Source of the DNA: Buxus sempervirens
Lineage: Eukaryota; Streptophyta; Magnoliopsida; Buxales; Buxaceae
Direction: 5' to 3'
Assembly (NCBI GenBank): GCA_947561395.2
Contig: OX387190.1
Span: 39,668,392-39,732,391 of the forward strand
Length of the DNA: 64,000 nt
A program made the position numbers and the translations under genes. Below the pieces are notes generated by a model that worked only from the letters and a program-made list of their open reading frames with translations, was not told the origin of the DNA and did not search any database. This document shows, piece after piece, positions 40,909 to 53,300 of this stretch; position 1 is the stretch's first letter; every line of letters starts with the position of its first letter.

Positions 40909-41602
40909 ATTATGTACACGGAATGGATAATCCCTGGCCCTTGCTATAGTATGAAATGACGAAGCCCATTGATGGAACAAAATGGTATTGATGCCAAAAC
41001 CGCATGAAAAGAGAACAAGTAACCTTGAAAAAGAGGAAAAATGACTCTCTGGAATAAATGGTTAGGCATGTACGTAGTGCCTAATGCCTATGAAAAGTGT
41101 AGTTCCTTTCAATTAGGGCTGTCCAAAGCCTATCCGGGTACGTGAGTGGCTATCTATTCCAGATTCTCAGCCCATGGTCTTCTGTGGGCTAGGCGCACGA
41201 CTTTGCTATCCTGGGCACACGTTTTGAGGGCCTGTTAAAATATTGGCGGAGCTTGGTCACGCTATAAGATCCCTGATCTGGCATTTTTGACTCCAAGTTG
41301 TGTATATAAAGGAATAAAATTGTCTCTCATGTTTGCCTGCATCGTCCCTGCTTGAGCCGTGAGATGCTGCCATGAAAAAGAGGAGGCCGCCGTTTTTTTC
41401 TTTCTGTATATAAACATGCCTTCGAAAAAGAGGAGGCCACTTGGGACGGTGATCGTTGTAGCTATGGTCTGGGTTCGAAACCCGTCCTTACCAATAATGG
41501 GAGTTTGCTCGACAGTTGCGCCTTGAACCTGAGAGATGCTGTCATTTTCCGCACTTTTCTTCTGCATTTCAAGAGAGATGCTGTCGCATCCAACAGATTG
41601 GA

Positions 41603-41634
<32 letters not shown>

Positions 41635-41828
41635 AAATGTAAAGAGATTTTTTCTTGTTGGAAAAGCTACAAAGGTTGATTGATTCCGGTGCACTTCTTA
41701 ATATGTAACTAGAAATGTACAAAAATAGACACGGGGTCAAACATATCTCATAACAAATACTCTTAACCCATCGTCCTCATACGCCAATACAATTTGGATT
41801 TACCTGTTTATATTACATGCTGGCTTAA
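40909..41828. other. Intergenic region downstream of the jacalin lectin gene
   Basis: No gene is recognised. GAGATGCTG motifs of the foldback MITE family recur at about 41361, 41530 and 41576, with GAAAAAGAGGAGGCC duplicated at about 41374 and 41424, so this is probably a rearranged MITE remnant. A T-run of about 23 bases lies near 41607-41630. GGGTTCGAAACCC at about 41470 resembles a tRNA T-arm but has no matching tRNA body. Confidence 0.45.
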
Positions 41829-44299
41829 TTAAAGCCATTTTAGTTTGTTGATCATTGACTTAACGGATCCCATGTAAGATTGGCTCCCTGCCGATCGCTC
41901 GACTCCATCGCTTTGCATATGGACTCCAATTGCATGCAAATAACAGCCACTCCTTCCATGGAACCCCACCACCTTCCCTTCTGTCATGGTGGATGTGAAA
42001 GAGGTTCCAACCTCATTCCCGTACGGCCCACACTTACCTCTATTGGTATGAAATGTGAGAGACCTTATGACTTGTGTTCCTTCATCTCCATTAATGGGGC
42101 CATAATAGCCACTGATGCCTGTAAGGACTTCACTCGGGTAATCCAATTTGATCTGTAAATTAATGACATCAAAATACATACATATGAAACAAGCGATAAT
42201 TAACCTGGTTAATTTCTAGTAGCTAGAAGTCGAAAGATTGTGAATGTTAACGAAACCAAAATATTTCTTACCTTGCAGCCTTCGCCAGCACCGCCATGCC
42301 TTGCAGACCATACAAGCTGCCCATTTTTATCATACTCAACCTGTATAGAGGAAATGGCTTCTCCTTTTGTTATATAGATCTGTTTCACGCCAGAATTGAC
42401 TCCATCATCCCAGGGCTTACCACAATCACCACCCCATGGTCCTGCTCCAAATGGGGTTGGTTCTTTAATCATCCCAGGGTTCATAACCTGATCGAGATAA
42501 GGTTTCATGGTTAGCTCAAACACCCAAGTTAATTGACAAAATACTCAACTCACTGAATATATGTTTGATATAAGTTAAGCACTAGTGTAGCAGTGACTGA
42601 AGAACTTTCACCTCAGTGATCCTCATGTCATTCATGTTGGATGGATCAACAAGAAGTCGGGGTAGGGACGGTTTCCCTTCGATTACATGAACTCCGATAC
42701 TGTCAATAAAAAGTCCTTTCCTCCCATAAAATCCTACGATCTTTCCCTCAGCGGAGCCGGAGTTGAATGGAATCCCTTGTTCTTCCCCAAATGGCCCATA
42801 TTTCTGTCTTGTTGTGTGGAACGTGAGGGATCTAACAACAGTAAGACCCATGAAGATCGTCGACCCATAATAGCCGGATATGTGCGTCAAGATCTCCGAC
42901 GGATAATCGAAAAGTATCTGAATGTTCAAAAATCTTAAAAAATAAACAAAACTCGATCTCTTGCTAAATCCAAAATACGAAACAAAAAAAGAGAAAAAAG
43001 GTGATTTAAGCATATAGAATCTGTCAGTCAGGGACTTAATTCACCTTGTCGAATCTGACTCCAGTGCTTCCCCCGTTCTTATTTCCCCATATAGGTTGAC
43101 CATTTCGATCGTAAAGAACTCTAATGGAGGTTACACCTCCGTTTCGTGTCAAATGAATCTCCCGAACACCTGTATGCACTCCATCATCAAATATCGACCC
43201 GCCATGACCACCCCAAGGTCCAAGAGACACTGCTAGTGTCACGCTTGAGGTTCCCTTCTCTTTATAGCCTATGAATCCCACCTGCTAATCAAGATGTACT
43301 TAGCTTCGTAATCAAGGACTTGATAAAAAACAAAACAAAGTAATTGCGAATAATTTACATGTACGAAGGAAGAAAGACCATCGCTTTACACCTTTTCCTT
43401 CGGATCCTCTTGGCTTAAAATTAGACTACTCGGAGTATGCTTCGAAAATCTGTCCGACAGACCTTTTTTATCCTCCTTTTCTCTCACCGAAAGCACTAAC
43501 TCGTAGCTTCTTCCTGAATTTCCTTGGTTGATGATATAAGCACCATTCTCCGAGACCCCATCAGCGATAACGCTCTGTGAGGGAACTAAAGCAATATTGG
43601 ACGGATATTGTTCCGGAAGAGGCTTCAGGTACACTCCGATGGAGTCCAGATACCAACTGCACCGGCCATGGAATCCGACGACTTTGCATCTCGTTATGGG
43701 ACATGAAAAGTGAGTTCCATCTTGAATTCCAAAGGGTCCATACGTCTTTCTATTGCTTTGGAAGGTAAGGGATCGAACGAGGACGGGTCCCCATTGAGTT
43801 ACACTCCCATAGCAGCCACTGATCGAAACCAGGAACTCCTCCGGGTAATCGAGCTTAATCTGCAGCGCACAGACAGAAAAGAATCATTCAAAGACTGCGA
43901 GTATGGATGTTTAATGTTTCAACAAAGAGTACGACATGGAGTAACTAAGGTTGGTCCAAGACATGCGATCGAACCCAGAAAGGCCAGTGGGACGAACCTT
44001 ATCGATTCTAATGCCACCAGTTCCACCGTGCTTGTCCGACCACACGGAGCACCTTTTCCTGTCATACTCGATTTGGATGGAGTCAATCCCAGCTGCGTGG
44101 TTGATTATAATCTGTCTAATTGAACCGTAAACTCCATCATCCCACCGGAATCCACCTTGACCACCCCATGGCCCAACACAAACGTAGTTGTTTTCTTCGT
44201 GGCTCTGTCACACGCACACAACAGGATTAATTAGATAGATAAAAAAAAATTCCCATGAAAATTAAAAGAAAGCTATAATATATATGTCAAGTTTACCAT
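41829..44299 (-). CDS. Jacalin-related lectin with three jacalin domains (JAL3-like)
   Basis: A 586-residue lectin of three tandem jacalin domains, a plant mannose/galactose-binding beta-prism fold, with no signal peptide and hence probably nucleocytoplasmic. Seven minus-strand coding exons: 44299-44297 (ATG only), 44204-43998, 43859-43392, 43281-43045, 42917-42612, 42487-42272 and 42152-41829. All are GT-AG and phase 0. Each domain starts with GPWGG (residues about 12, 247 and 423) and each is split by an intron at the same place, just before (I/V)KLDYP or ILFDYP, so the domains arose by duplication of an exon pair. A 75-residue linker separates domains 1 and 2. The sugar-site GxxxD motif is SWYLD in domain 1, GLFID in domain 2 and GCYLH in domain 3, so only domain 2 fits the consensus. 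The one-codon first exon is the least certain part. It resembles plant jacalin-related lectin 3. Confidence 0.88.
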
Positions 44300-45088
44300 T
44301 TCTGGCCCAAAAAAGAGAATACTCGGTGCAACTCTCAGCTTCTCACAGAGCAGGGTGAAATATAAAGAGCTTATTACGAATTTGACGGAATCAATGGCTG
44401 GCTTTAATGGAGGGAAGAAGTGATTTTCTGTGCGGCAAAGAGTTTATTCGGGTTTCCACTACAAGCTAGGGGCATCTGTGGAGGGAGAATCACATCAATG
44501 ATGGAAAACTGTCCGATGGAGTGACTTCTATTTTCCAGTACAACTCGATAACAACAGAGATTTAATTAACAGAAGAATATTTTTATTTTGTTATACGGAA
44601 TGATATTGTCTGCAATGCTTTACAACTAAACAACTAAGAAGCACAAAAACGTTCCCTGACAACGTACTCCTGTATATTCACAACTAAGAAGTAAGAAGGA
44701 CAAAAACGTTTTGATGGGATGCATGCTTTTTTATCATGGAAGAATCAGAGAATAAAGTTAGCGTTAGATCACAACGAATCCAGTTGACCATCTCATTTCT
44801 TCTGTTGATAATGGTCGTCACCGAGAACGGCTGTGGTCCATCTCGATTTGTTAAAAATATGCTCATTGTTTTTGCATCTGATCGAACCGCTGATTTATCC
44901 TAATCCAATAACTTGACAGAACCACCTGTTGAAACCATTGAACCAATTGACATTTCTGTTGTAGACAGTGTTGCATGTACCACACGCTAGCTACTAACAA
45001 AGAATAAGAAACCCCAGTTTTCTGTTTTTTTGCCTATTGAAGTGAAACCCCAGTTTAAATAAGTGATTTGGCAAATTAATGAAATTTA
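44300..45088. other. Upstream region of the jacalin lectin gene
   Basis: Probable promoter and 5' UTR of the minus-strand lectin gene. A single foldback-MITE end (GGAATGATATTGTCTGCAAT, about 44597-44616) matches the terminal repeat of the element at 52259-52480 but its partner is missing. The motif CACAACTAAGAAG(Y)A is repeated nearby. Confidence 0.45.
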
Positions 45089-46230
45089 GGCTGTGTTTGG
45101 GATTGCTTAATTAAGTATTTAATTTGGCTTTTAGCTTAATAAAGTATTTTTTAAGTTAAAATATTGTTTGGTAATTTAAAATGGATAAGTGCTTATCCAT
45201 AAGAAGCAGAGGAACGGAAGGCGGATTGTACAGCCTCTATCAACACTTTTATTTACAGCCTTGAATCAATGCCGTTCAATGTGGGTCCTACAAAAAAAAA
45301 TAAAACATAAAAAAATGGATGAACAATAAGTGAATGGCATCCTATATATGCTACAAATAACATTGTAGATAGAAGCTGCACAGTCCCTCGTTCCGCAGAG
45401 AAAGTTCACAATCAATCTCTCTTCCATCTCCCTCTTCTCTTTGCACAACATCGATTCTCTCTTGTTCAGTCATTGCCATTTGTCTGAGCTTCTGATCTTC
45501 GTCCATGGAAGCAGACAGACGGCACTAATCTTTCGCAAATAAAAAAAGAATGCTAATCAAATGATTCAATGCTCCTTGTGTAACAAAAGCCGAATAGCTT
45601 CGTTTCAAATATTTCCTTGTCGCTAGTGTTCTTGTCTGCAATTGAGGATAGAACTCATCTTTGAATTCAATATCTCAATTATTTGTTATTTTTACTCGTT
45701 TGATTTCATTGAGAGTTTTTGATTCTGATCCTTCGTTTTTGTTTCCATTGGGAGTTTTTGATTCCGATCGTTCATGTTTGATTTCATTGGGAGTTTTTGA
45801 TTCCGATCGTTTGTATTGTAGAAATTTTGGGTCCAATTGATAATGACTAGGGAACTTTTTTGTTTGATTCTCTTTCTAATTTATTCTGGTTACTTTTCAT
45901 ATTTTTTGGGGTTTTTTGTTGCCGAAATAGTAGGCTTTAATCAATCTGAATGTCAGTTGAAACACCCTCTTGGCCTGGATTTTGTGAATTTGATGAAATG
46001 ACATGTTGATTTTGATATTTTAAAAGTTTAAAGGGTTAAAATAGAATTTCTAGTTTTCAATTTTTTTCCCCTCTCTTAACTTTCATTTGCAATTAAGTGC
46101 TTAATACAATGGTTTACCGAACATAATTTTTTTTTAAAATGAGTAATTTTTAAATTATGGATAGGCACTTAAATAAGATAAGTTACCTACAAGCACTTAC
46201 CCATAAGCATGAGCAATCCCAAACACCACC
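45089..46230. mobile_element. Non-autonomous PIF/Harbinger-like element, 1.14 kb
   Basis: The ends are GGCTGTGTTTGGGATTGCT and, inverted, GGTGGTGTTTGGGATTGCT (17 of 19 identical). They are flanked by TTA at 45086-45088 and 46231-46233, the 3-bp target duplication typical of PIF/Harbinger. Subterminal GGATAAGTGCTTATCC on the left echoes inverted AAGTGCTTG/TAAGTGCC stretches on the right. No transposase frame is present. The interior holds a GATTTCATTGGGAGTTTTTG minisatellite. Confidence 0.75.
45699..45813. repeat. About 40-bp minisatellite, three copies, inside the PIF-like element
   Basis: Three units share TTCATTGGGAGTTTTTGATT followed by CYGATCSTTC. The third is nearly identical to the second. 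Confidence 0.7.
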
Positions 46231-47141
46231 TTAAAAAATCATCATGTAATAAGGGATGTCACGGCTTGAATAGCTGTAACGAGAAGTAACGCGCTATCTA
46301 TGTGGAACTCGCAAGTTTTAAGAACATTAATCTTTATCGTGCATTGTGCATAGCCCATTGTGATTGGCACATTCCACTTTAAAAAAATCATCTCTTTCTT
46401 GATACGATCCTTTTAAATGTGAATGTTTGAACCACAATGAGTGAGTGCATGAGAAATTGGGTGCAAATGATGCACTCGTCACTTGGCATTGCCCTAGTAT
46501 TTCTCTTACAAAATAATTTTTAACTTTGATTTCACACTCTAACATGTATTTCATTTTTCTTATCTTAGCACCAGAAAGTTCACTAAAGGAAGGGATATTT
46601 AAAGTTTATCCCCTTGAGGTTTTAAACAATCTCCTTGTGGTTTTTAAAATATCAAATTACCATTTTTAGGTTTGACTCCCTTCTAAAGATTTGACTGCTA
46701 AAATCATAACTGAGAAAATATTAATTGACAAATTTACTTAATTTATTTATATTTAAAATTAAAAAAACCTTTATGTAACGCCCCGGATTCGTATTGTTCA
46801 TTAAAGATATAACACGTCTTACTGAGTGTTATGTATGGGCCCAAAATTTCTCATACCAACTCAATCATAACATGGGTCACATACATCAAAGTGCGGAATT
46901 TAAAATTTTCCATTAAAGCGTGGGAATTATACTAAACTATGAGAATGTATATCTTAATCAATTCTGATACCAATTCAGATCCAAACAAAATATGTTAGGA
47001 ATATTTTGTATTGGCTTTATTCTGTGTCAAAAAAGTTTTATTTTAAGTGGTCAAAGTGTTTGGGTTAGGTTATAAGTATTGCGGTTCAAACGAGGTTAAA
47101 GTCGGAGTCAAATTGATGAAGTTACGACCAAAGTTTGATGA

Positions 47142-47410
47142 GCGTTCTCTGGCCGTTCGAATGATCAAGTTTTGCAGAGAAACCCGAGACTAGCGTTCGA
47201 CCAACGTTCGCTAGCCGTTTGAACAATCATGTTCTGCAGAAAAACCCGAGAGCAGCGTTCGCCTCAAGTTCGCTTACCGTTCGACCGTTTGTGTTCTATA
47301 GAGAAACCCGAGACTAGCGTTCGACCAACGTTCGCTGGCCGTTCGAACGATCATGTTCTGCAGAGAAACTCGAGAGCAGCGTTCGCTTCACGTTCTCTGG
47401 CCGTTCGAAC
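47142..47410 (+). repeat. 62-bp tandem repeat array inside the nested LTR
   Basis: Units start at 47142, 47193, 47255, 47317 and 47379, each opening GCGTTC and containing GTTCGCTGGCCGTTCGAAC and GCAGAGAAACCCGAGA variants. Three successive spacings are exactly 62 bp. Alternate units are more alike, so there is a 124-bp higher-order period. It lies upstream of the LTR TATA box, where U3 enhancers sit. Confidence 0.85.
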
Positions 47411-47550
47411 AAGAAGAGGAAAAGTGAGTTTTTGTATTGAACGTTCGAGCCGCGTTCGCTGAGCGTTTGAACGTTCATTAAGAAACTTCAGTTTTAAAAT
47501 TCTGATCTTCTCTGATTTCTTTCCTTTTCTTTTCCCACCTTCTCCTAATC

Positions 47551-47558
47551 TATATAAG
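47551..47558 (+). promoter_or_regulatory. TATA box of the nested LTR
   Basis: TATATAAG lies 558 bp into the LTR, downstream of the tandem array, at the place expected for the U3/R promoter. Confidence 0.5.
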
Positions 47559-48566
47559 GAGTGTTTAGATGATTGTTAGGGCTACCCAAGACGATTTCAA
47601 AACCCTAAAATTGTGTGAGAGAGTAAGAGTTCCTTCTTCTCTTCCTTCTCCTTCTTTGAGCCATCAAAACCATCTTTCATCTTTCTTCTCTACCTTGGAG
47701 TTCCTGGTTTGAGAGTTTGCTCGTGGGAGTTCCTGCGATTGCTGAGCGAGTTCGTTTGGCACTTCATTAAGAAGATATTCAGAGTTCTGGATTGTTGCAA
47801 GGTTGCAAATCTGAAGAGTTCTTCAGATACTTACATTATGAGTCAGAGTCTATATTGGGTCGTTTGAACCACTGTCTGTAAGTTTTCTTCTTATAGTGAT
47901 TTTCAGAGGTGGCACCTTATCGCCCGGAGGGTTTTTCTCTTTGAGAGTTTTTTTAGAGTTTTCCCTTCGTAAAAAAAATTGTTTGTGTTGTCTCTTACCT
48001 TATTTGCAATTTTGTGTGATTGATTGCTAATTGCTCAAAACTTGTGCATGCCTATTAATTAAGAACTTGTTTTTAATTAGTAGAAATTTTATTCCGCAAT
48101 CGTTTTCACCTATTCACCCCCTCTAGGTGTTATAGAGTCTAAACTGTGTTTTTCAAAATACAAGTATCAATAGTTCAATTCCACAAGGTAACCTACAATG
48201 TTTAAGGATGGTAATAATCCCCTTTCCTATGCAAATCCTCTGGCTCTATATCCTAGTAGTCGTGTCCTCTCCATGAGTATCTGAAAACAAAACAAAACGT
48301 AATGAGATACGAATATTCCAGCAAGTAGCATATGCATGCTAAAACATTTTACCACATTTCTAAAATCATGTTACGATAAAGAACTACAATGAATAAGTTA
48401 ATACGAATACAAAAGAAATCGGATAAACCAATACTATTTCGTTAACATCGGTAATCAAGTAACAACACAAGTATTATAAACCAAATAATATCGTGGCCAA
48501 TGTCATGTAGTTTACTTTAATTGATTAATCAACATGTCGGAGCGACATCCACACCTCCATGTACAC

Positions 48567-48655
48567 AGTCCGGCCTACTCAGGGTTTCATCATCCAATGT
48601 CGGCCTACTCCGGGTTTCAGCATTGACAATCCAGCCTACTTAGGGTTTCGGGCTG
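48567..48655. repeat. Three-copy GCCTACTCAGGGTTTC repeat in the outer LTR
   Basis: GGCCTACTCAGGGTTTCA, GGCCTACTCCGGGTTTCA and AGCCTACTTAGGGTTTCG occur in close succession (units about 32-36 bp). Confidence 0.75.
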
Positions 48656-50314
48656 CTCTACACCGGTCATGGCAACACTCATGGTCATGCCATTACATCA
48701 ATAAAGCCAACACATTACATTACTAAGCTTAAGTCATGGATTCAAGGCAAGTTAGACCAAGTTAGGTAAGATCAAACCATCAAGTAAGCCAATGTAAATC
48801 AATGTGTTCAAGTATATAAACATGGGTCAATCATGACCAAAACCACTCCATCATGGAGGATTCAAGGCAAAATTCAATAATAAAGCAATATTTAATCAAT
48901 TCAATCATGAGACAGAATAAGTAATCCAAATCTGTCCGGAAATCCCAAACTAGGCTAAATCTGCCCAAAACAAAATAAAACCCTAATTATGCAATTCTAG
49001 AAGTTAAAACATGTTTATGAGCAATTAATACAAGTGTAGGAAACTTTCAATTCAATTAAAATCAGAAAATAGAACATAAACTCGCTAAATTCCCAAATCA
49101 AGACAAATTTTAGTAAAAGGTGCCAAAATTCCATAATTAATTCAATCAATTCAATTGGCCATTGGAAAACACTTCTAGAGACCTAAATACTGTTTGTACA
49201 TGACTTGAATTTGTCCAGAAATCAGTTTGATGTATAAAACATCTCAAAAACTCAGATTGGGCGAAGTCAGGGATGGGCGCTCGACAGGATCGCTCAAGCA
49301 GCCTGGTTGAGTGCTCCTCTATTTGATTTAATTTCGGCAAAATTTATTTTATAATAGAATGCTTGAGTGATCGCTTAAGCAATCATTGGTGGTTTTTTAG
49401 AAGAAATTAACCAGGGCACCTGACCCTTGCGCTTGAGCGCGGTGTCTCGCAGTCCCTGGGAAAAATTCGACAGCGGCTATTTACATTCTGTAACTTTGAC
49501 TAATCCAACTCTAACCTAAAAAGGATTGTTCTAACCACTTACAATACTTGCTAGAACATGTTTATGACACGAATTCATGGTCTACTAATTAATTTAATGA
49601 AATCTTCATATGAATTCAGAAACTTTCTAAATACAAACAATAAAATTCCTCAGTCGATGGCTCCCTTCGCAGATTTGAGATATGAAATATAATCAAATTT
49701 CATCAGATCCATACGAACCTAATTAATCCCTTAATTCTCCTGTTTACATGATACAGATTGATGGTTTCAGATTAACTCTTACCTGATTCCTCCTATGATG
49801 TCTGAATCCTCCTCTTTGAGAGTTGTTCTCCACCAAATTTTCAACGAACAACTCTTCTCCACTGTCTTCCACAGCAACACTCTCACACATGACCAACAGA
49901 AACCTCTCCCCCTTTCTCTTCAGCTCCTTCCAGATCTGAGCTCCAGCTCCCACTTTTCCAAAAAATTCCAGTTCTAACCAAATGAAACAACCTAACTAAC
50001 TCTCTGTATTTATAGTTATCCACCTTGTCGCCAACTATTCTTCAAACCTCTTTATGTTTCTATGTAGTGCCACTCCACCAACCTAAATACATATGACCAA
50101 TTAGATTATATCAAATATCATGCATATGATATTATGAATTTTAAAACTAAACACTCTTACCTTGTTGTCCCCAATTCCACCATTAAAATTTCTCTCTAGA
50201 ATTACCAACTTAACCTTAATCTCCTTTTCCTGAAATTTCCACCAATAATATTGATTAATATTTCTCAAATAATTTCTAAATTTATTAATCAAAACTTTGG
50301 GGTTTTACACTTTA

Positions 50315-53300
50315 TTTATGCCTTGAGTACCTAAAATGTTCTTAGCTCAAATATGAACAAGATTTTATTTTAGCCAATGTTGTAAACGTTGAACCACTCC
50401 ACTTACAGGCAATCTTGGTATTTAATTTTAATAATCAATATAAGAGGAGCAAAATTGTCAACAACAATGTCAAAATTTTAACGATCAAACTTCTGGAGAG
50501 GAAGACTATTACACACAAGAAAAATCAAAATGGAAATTGATATTTCAGGGTGGGGGGTGGGATTGTTGGAAACCTCAAGGGGGTAAACTGTAAATATCAA
50601 AGATGTATCTAATTACTGAAACCCACTTAAGAACAATAACATAAATTCTTGTTTCAAACTAACTAGTGGGGTGTATGTGCAGTACACGTATGTAAATAAA
50701 AGAGAAGGAAGTTAGACGATTGGCTGCAGATAGTGGGAACCGTCTTGTAACTGTTTAGATTTAGGAAAATTATAAATATATTAGAGAGAAAATGACAGCT
50801 ATACCCTCATATTAATGAACTTTAAGAATGATATATAAGGACATTGTGGACCAAAAGCATGTATTTTTGGCACGCTTTCCTTATATATAGTATATATATA
50901 GATTTGAGTTGGAAATCTTGCTACCTCTTAAAAAGACTAATGTGAGAGGTGAGTGCAGTGATTTAAAGACTGAAAAGCGAACACTTTCAAAGTTTTGCCT
51001 TTGAGCTTGTCTATGTTTAGACAAGATTGAATTTACAGTCTACTAGGGGAGTGCACACGCTACGTGTGTAGCAAGGCCCACTTGGAGTCAATTCCGGCAA
51101 AATTTTAATTCTCATGCAATTCGGTTATGCTAATGTACCATAACAAATCGGTTAAAATGAATTGTTATAGTGTGTGATTGTTTTGTTTGTGGAGGAAAAT
51201 CCTTAAAAAAAAAAAAACAGAGAGGAGGACAAGAATCTGAGAAAATATTCCCTTAGTTCTCTTAAATAATGTTATAGATAGTATAGATATGGGTTTTGAA
51301 CTTGACCTTATTCAGCGGACTGACTAGAGCTCGGATCAAACTGGGCCTGCATTCGAAGGTGCAAGTTGGGGGTCTATTGCTGGTCCTTTGACAAACATAC
51401 TTATCATCATCGCATCAAATTCCATAAAAGTGGATAATATTTTTTTAAAAAAAATTAAATTTTATACAATGCGTGGATTGAAGATATTATGCGGTCGTAG
51501 AGGTTGAGAATGATAATGTCTAGACGACAGAGTTCATGAGTAAAGAATGTGGTCACTCGATACAATGACATGAAACCTTCGTCAATAAGAATAAATGATA
51601 TGCATTGATATGAGCACGTAAGAGGATTATGATGTAACGCCCACGCCTTATGGAGCCTGTCGGTGAAGTAAAGATGGCGTCATCCATCTCCCAATAGGGA
51701 TATAACATTGGGCGTGTTACGTGTGCTAGCTTCCCTTCTTTCATGGTCCATCCTAAAATTTTGAAGACTGTTAAATGATGGGTTAGGTTAGCAACAACAA
51801 GTGCCCTCCACTCAAAGTCAAGACCACACTAATATCCTCCACTCAACAAAAGCTCATAACAGGTGTTTGCCATAGGTTCATACAAGGGTAGGTTATCAAG
51901 TGTTGGGACTTAATGGCCTAAAAGAAGAACAATAACAATTCACATCTTGTAGGGTCTTTATCTACATTCTACAACTTCTTCTTCTTTTTTTGGGAAATTA
52001 TGGTATTGGGTCTCGCTTACGCTCAATCGAGTAATCCCAGAGGGCCCATACAAGACCCTACAACTTTATACATAGCCTATTATGCTAAAATACAGTTATA
52101 CCATTCACAGTGTATATGACATGATCCCTATGCAGATTGCAATAAGATTGTAGATAAAAGCACTAGAGGATCTCAATCGAAAGAAGAAGGCATTAAGGTA
52201 GCAAAACTATAGTGTTTTGAGGTCAGAATAGTGAGATCGTACATATATATGCGGACAAGGGAATGAAATCGTCTGCAATGCTTCACTGCATTGCAGACTG
52301 CCATGGCCGTGAGATGCTGCCATGTGGAGCATCTCACAGCCACTGTTTTTTCAAGTGAGCCCCACCCAACACATTTTTAGAAACGAAAAAATAGTGGTCA
52401 TGAAATGCTTCACATAACAGTATCTCACGGCCATGACAGGCATTACAGTAAAGCATTGCAGACGATGTCATTTCGTGGACATGATCCTACACCAACGGTA
52501 CGAAGACGTTGGCGAAGTTAGATACAATGACACGTGTGTTTTATCTATTTAGAGGAAAAGAGCATCTAAGGTGCTTGACGCATTTACAAAGAGTTGTTGC
52601 TAGGATCACTTGGGATCACATGGGACATGTTCCGTGTTGTCTCTTCCCTTTAGCCGTTGTAAACACACCCATGATTACCGCCATTTGCATTCAGTCATTC
52701 GAAACAACCTCAATCCACCGACCACCGACGTAAAAGGGAACCTGAATCTTGTGGACCAATCAAAGGAGTAGAGGGAGGGGACACATGTCTAACGGCAATC
52801 GACAGCTACGTTATGATGCGTGTTGATTCATGGGATGCTGTCCATGCAATCATGAACGCAACGGCAACGCCCCACCGATCAAAACAGTCACGTCATTTAA
52901 TTAAAACTATCTTACTTAATTTAACAACCCGATATGACGTAATTACCCTTATCTTCTTCGTATATTATTAATTGTTTAGGTGGTTAAAGCTAAAGCCTTT
53001 CCGCAATCAAACATCAATGAATCATGGTGGTGGTTCAGTATCAAATTGTGGCTTGATTAAAGGAAAGTTGGTTGGTTGGGTAGGAAGTGAAGGAAGGAAG
53101 TCTAATTAGCAAAAGCATCCCATGGTCCACTCCACTCCACTCCACCAATATAAGATATTAATGGATATGAAAAAGAAGAAAGCTAAGTGGCGGGGCAGGG
53201 CTTGTAGAGTCTGACCACAATAGTTAATTTCTGCCTAACACGCTTTACCTAAAGAAGATCGATGATCTAATTGTTCTGTCTGTACAAGCCTGTACTAATT

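Larger units (their letters stand above)
46993..48155 (+). mobile_element. Nested solo LTR, Copia-like, 1163 bp
   Basis: It starts TGTTAGGAATATTTTG and ends TGTTTTTCA, with TG...CA tips and a perfect AAATA duplication at 46988-46992 and 48156-48160. A TATA box (TATATAAG, 47551-47558) and, near the 3' end, TATTCACCCCCTCTAGGTG are hallmarks I know from plant Copia LTRs. The sequence after the end is not a primer binding site, so the internal part is gone. It sits inside the older LTR at 46774-50309. Confidence 0.78.
46774..50309. mobile_element. Solo LTR (probably Gypsy type), interrupted by a second solo LTR
   Basis: The element starts TGTAACGCCCCGGATTCG and ends GGGGTTTTACA, with inverted TGTAA/TTACA tips. 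It is flanked by perfect 5-bp duplications CTTTA at 46769-46773 and 50310-50314. After removing the nested insert it is about 2.4 kb, a length and end type common for Gypsy (Tekay/Del-like) LTRs. No gag-pol frames, primer binding site or second LTR are seen, so it is a solo LTR left by recombination. The family name is inferred from the ends only. Confidence 0.75.

Noticed and set aside
41461..41495. GGGTTCGAAACCC, a tRNA T-arm-like sequence
   Set aside because: No acceptor stem, D-arm or anticodon arm could be fitted on either strand, so no tRNA is called.
47229..47462. 77-codon open frame, Arg- and Ser-rich, on plus
   Set aside because: It lies wholly in the 62-bp tandem array of the inner solo LTR; the repeated peptide pattern comes from the DNA repeat, not from coding selection.
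46774..50309. Full-length retrotransposon between 46.8 and 50.3 kb
   Set aside because: No gag-pol frames, primer binding site or paired LTRs were found; two nested solo LTRs explain the ends and the target duplications better.
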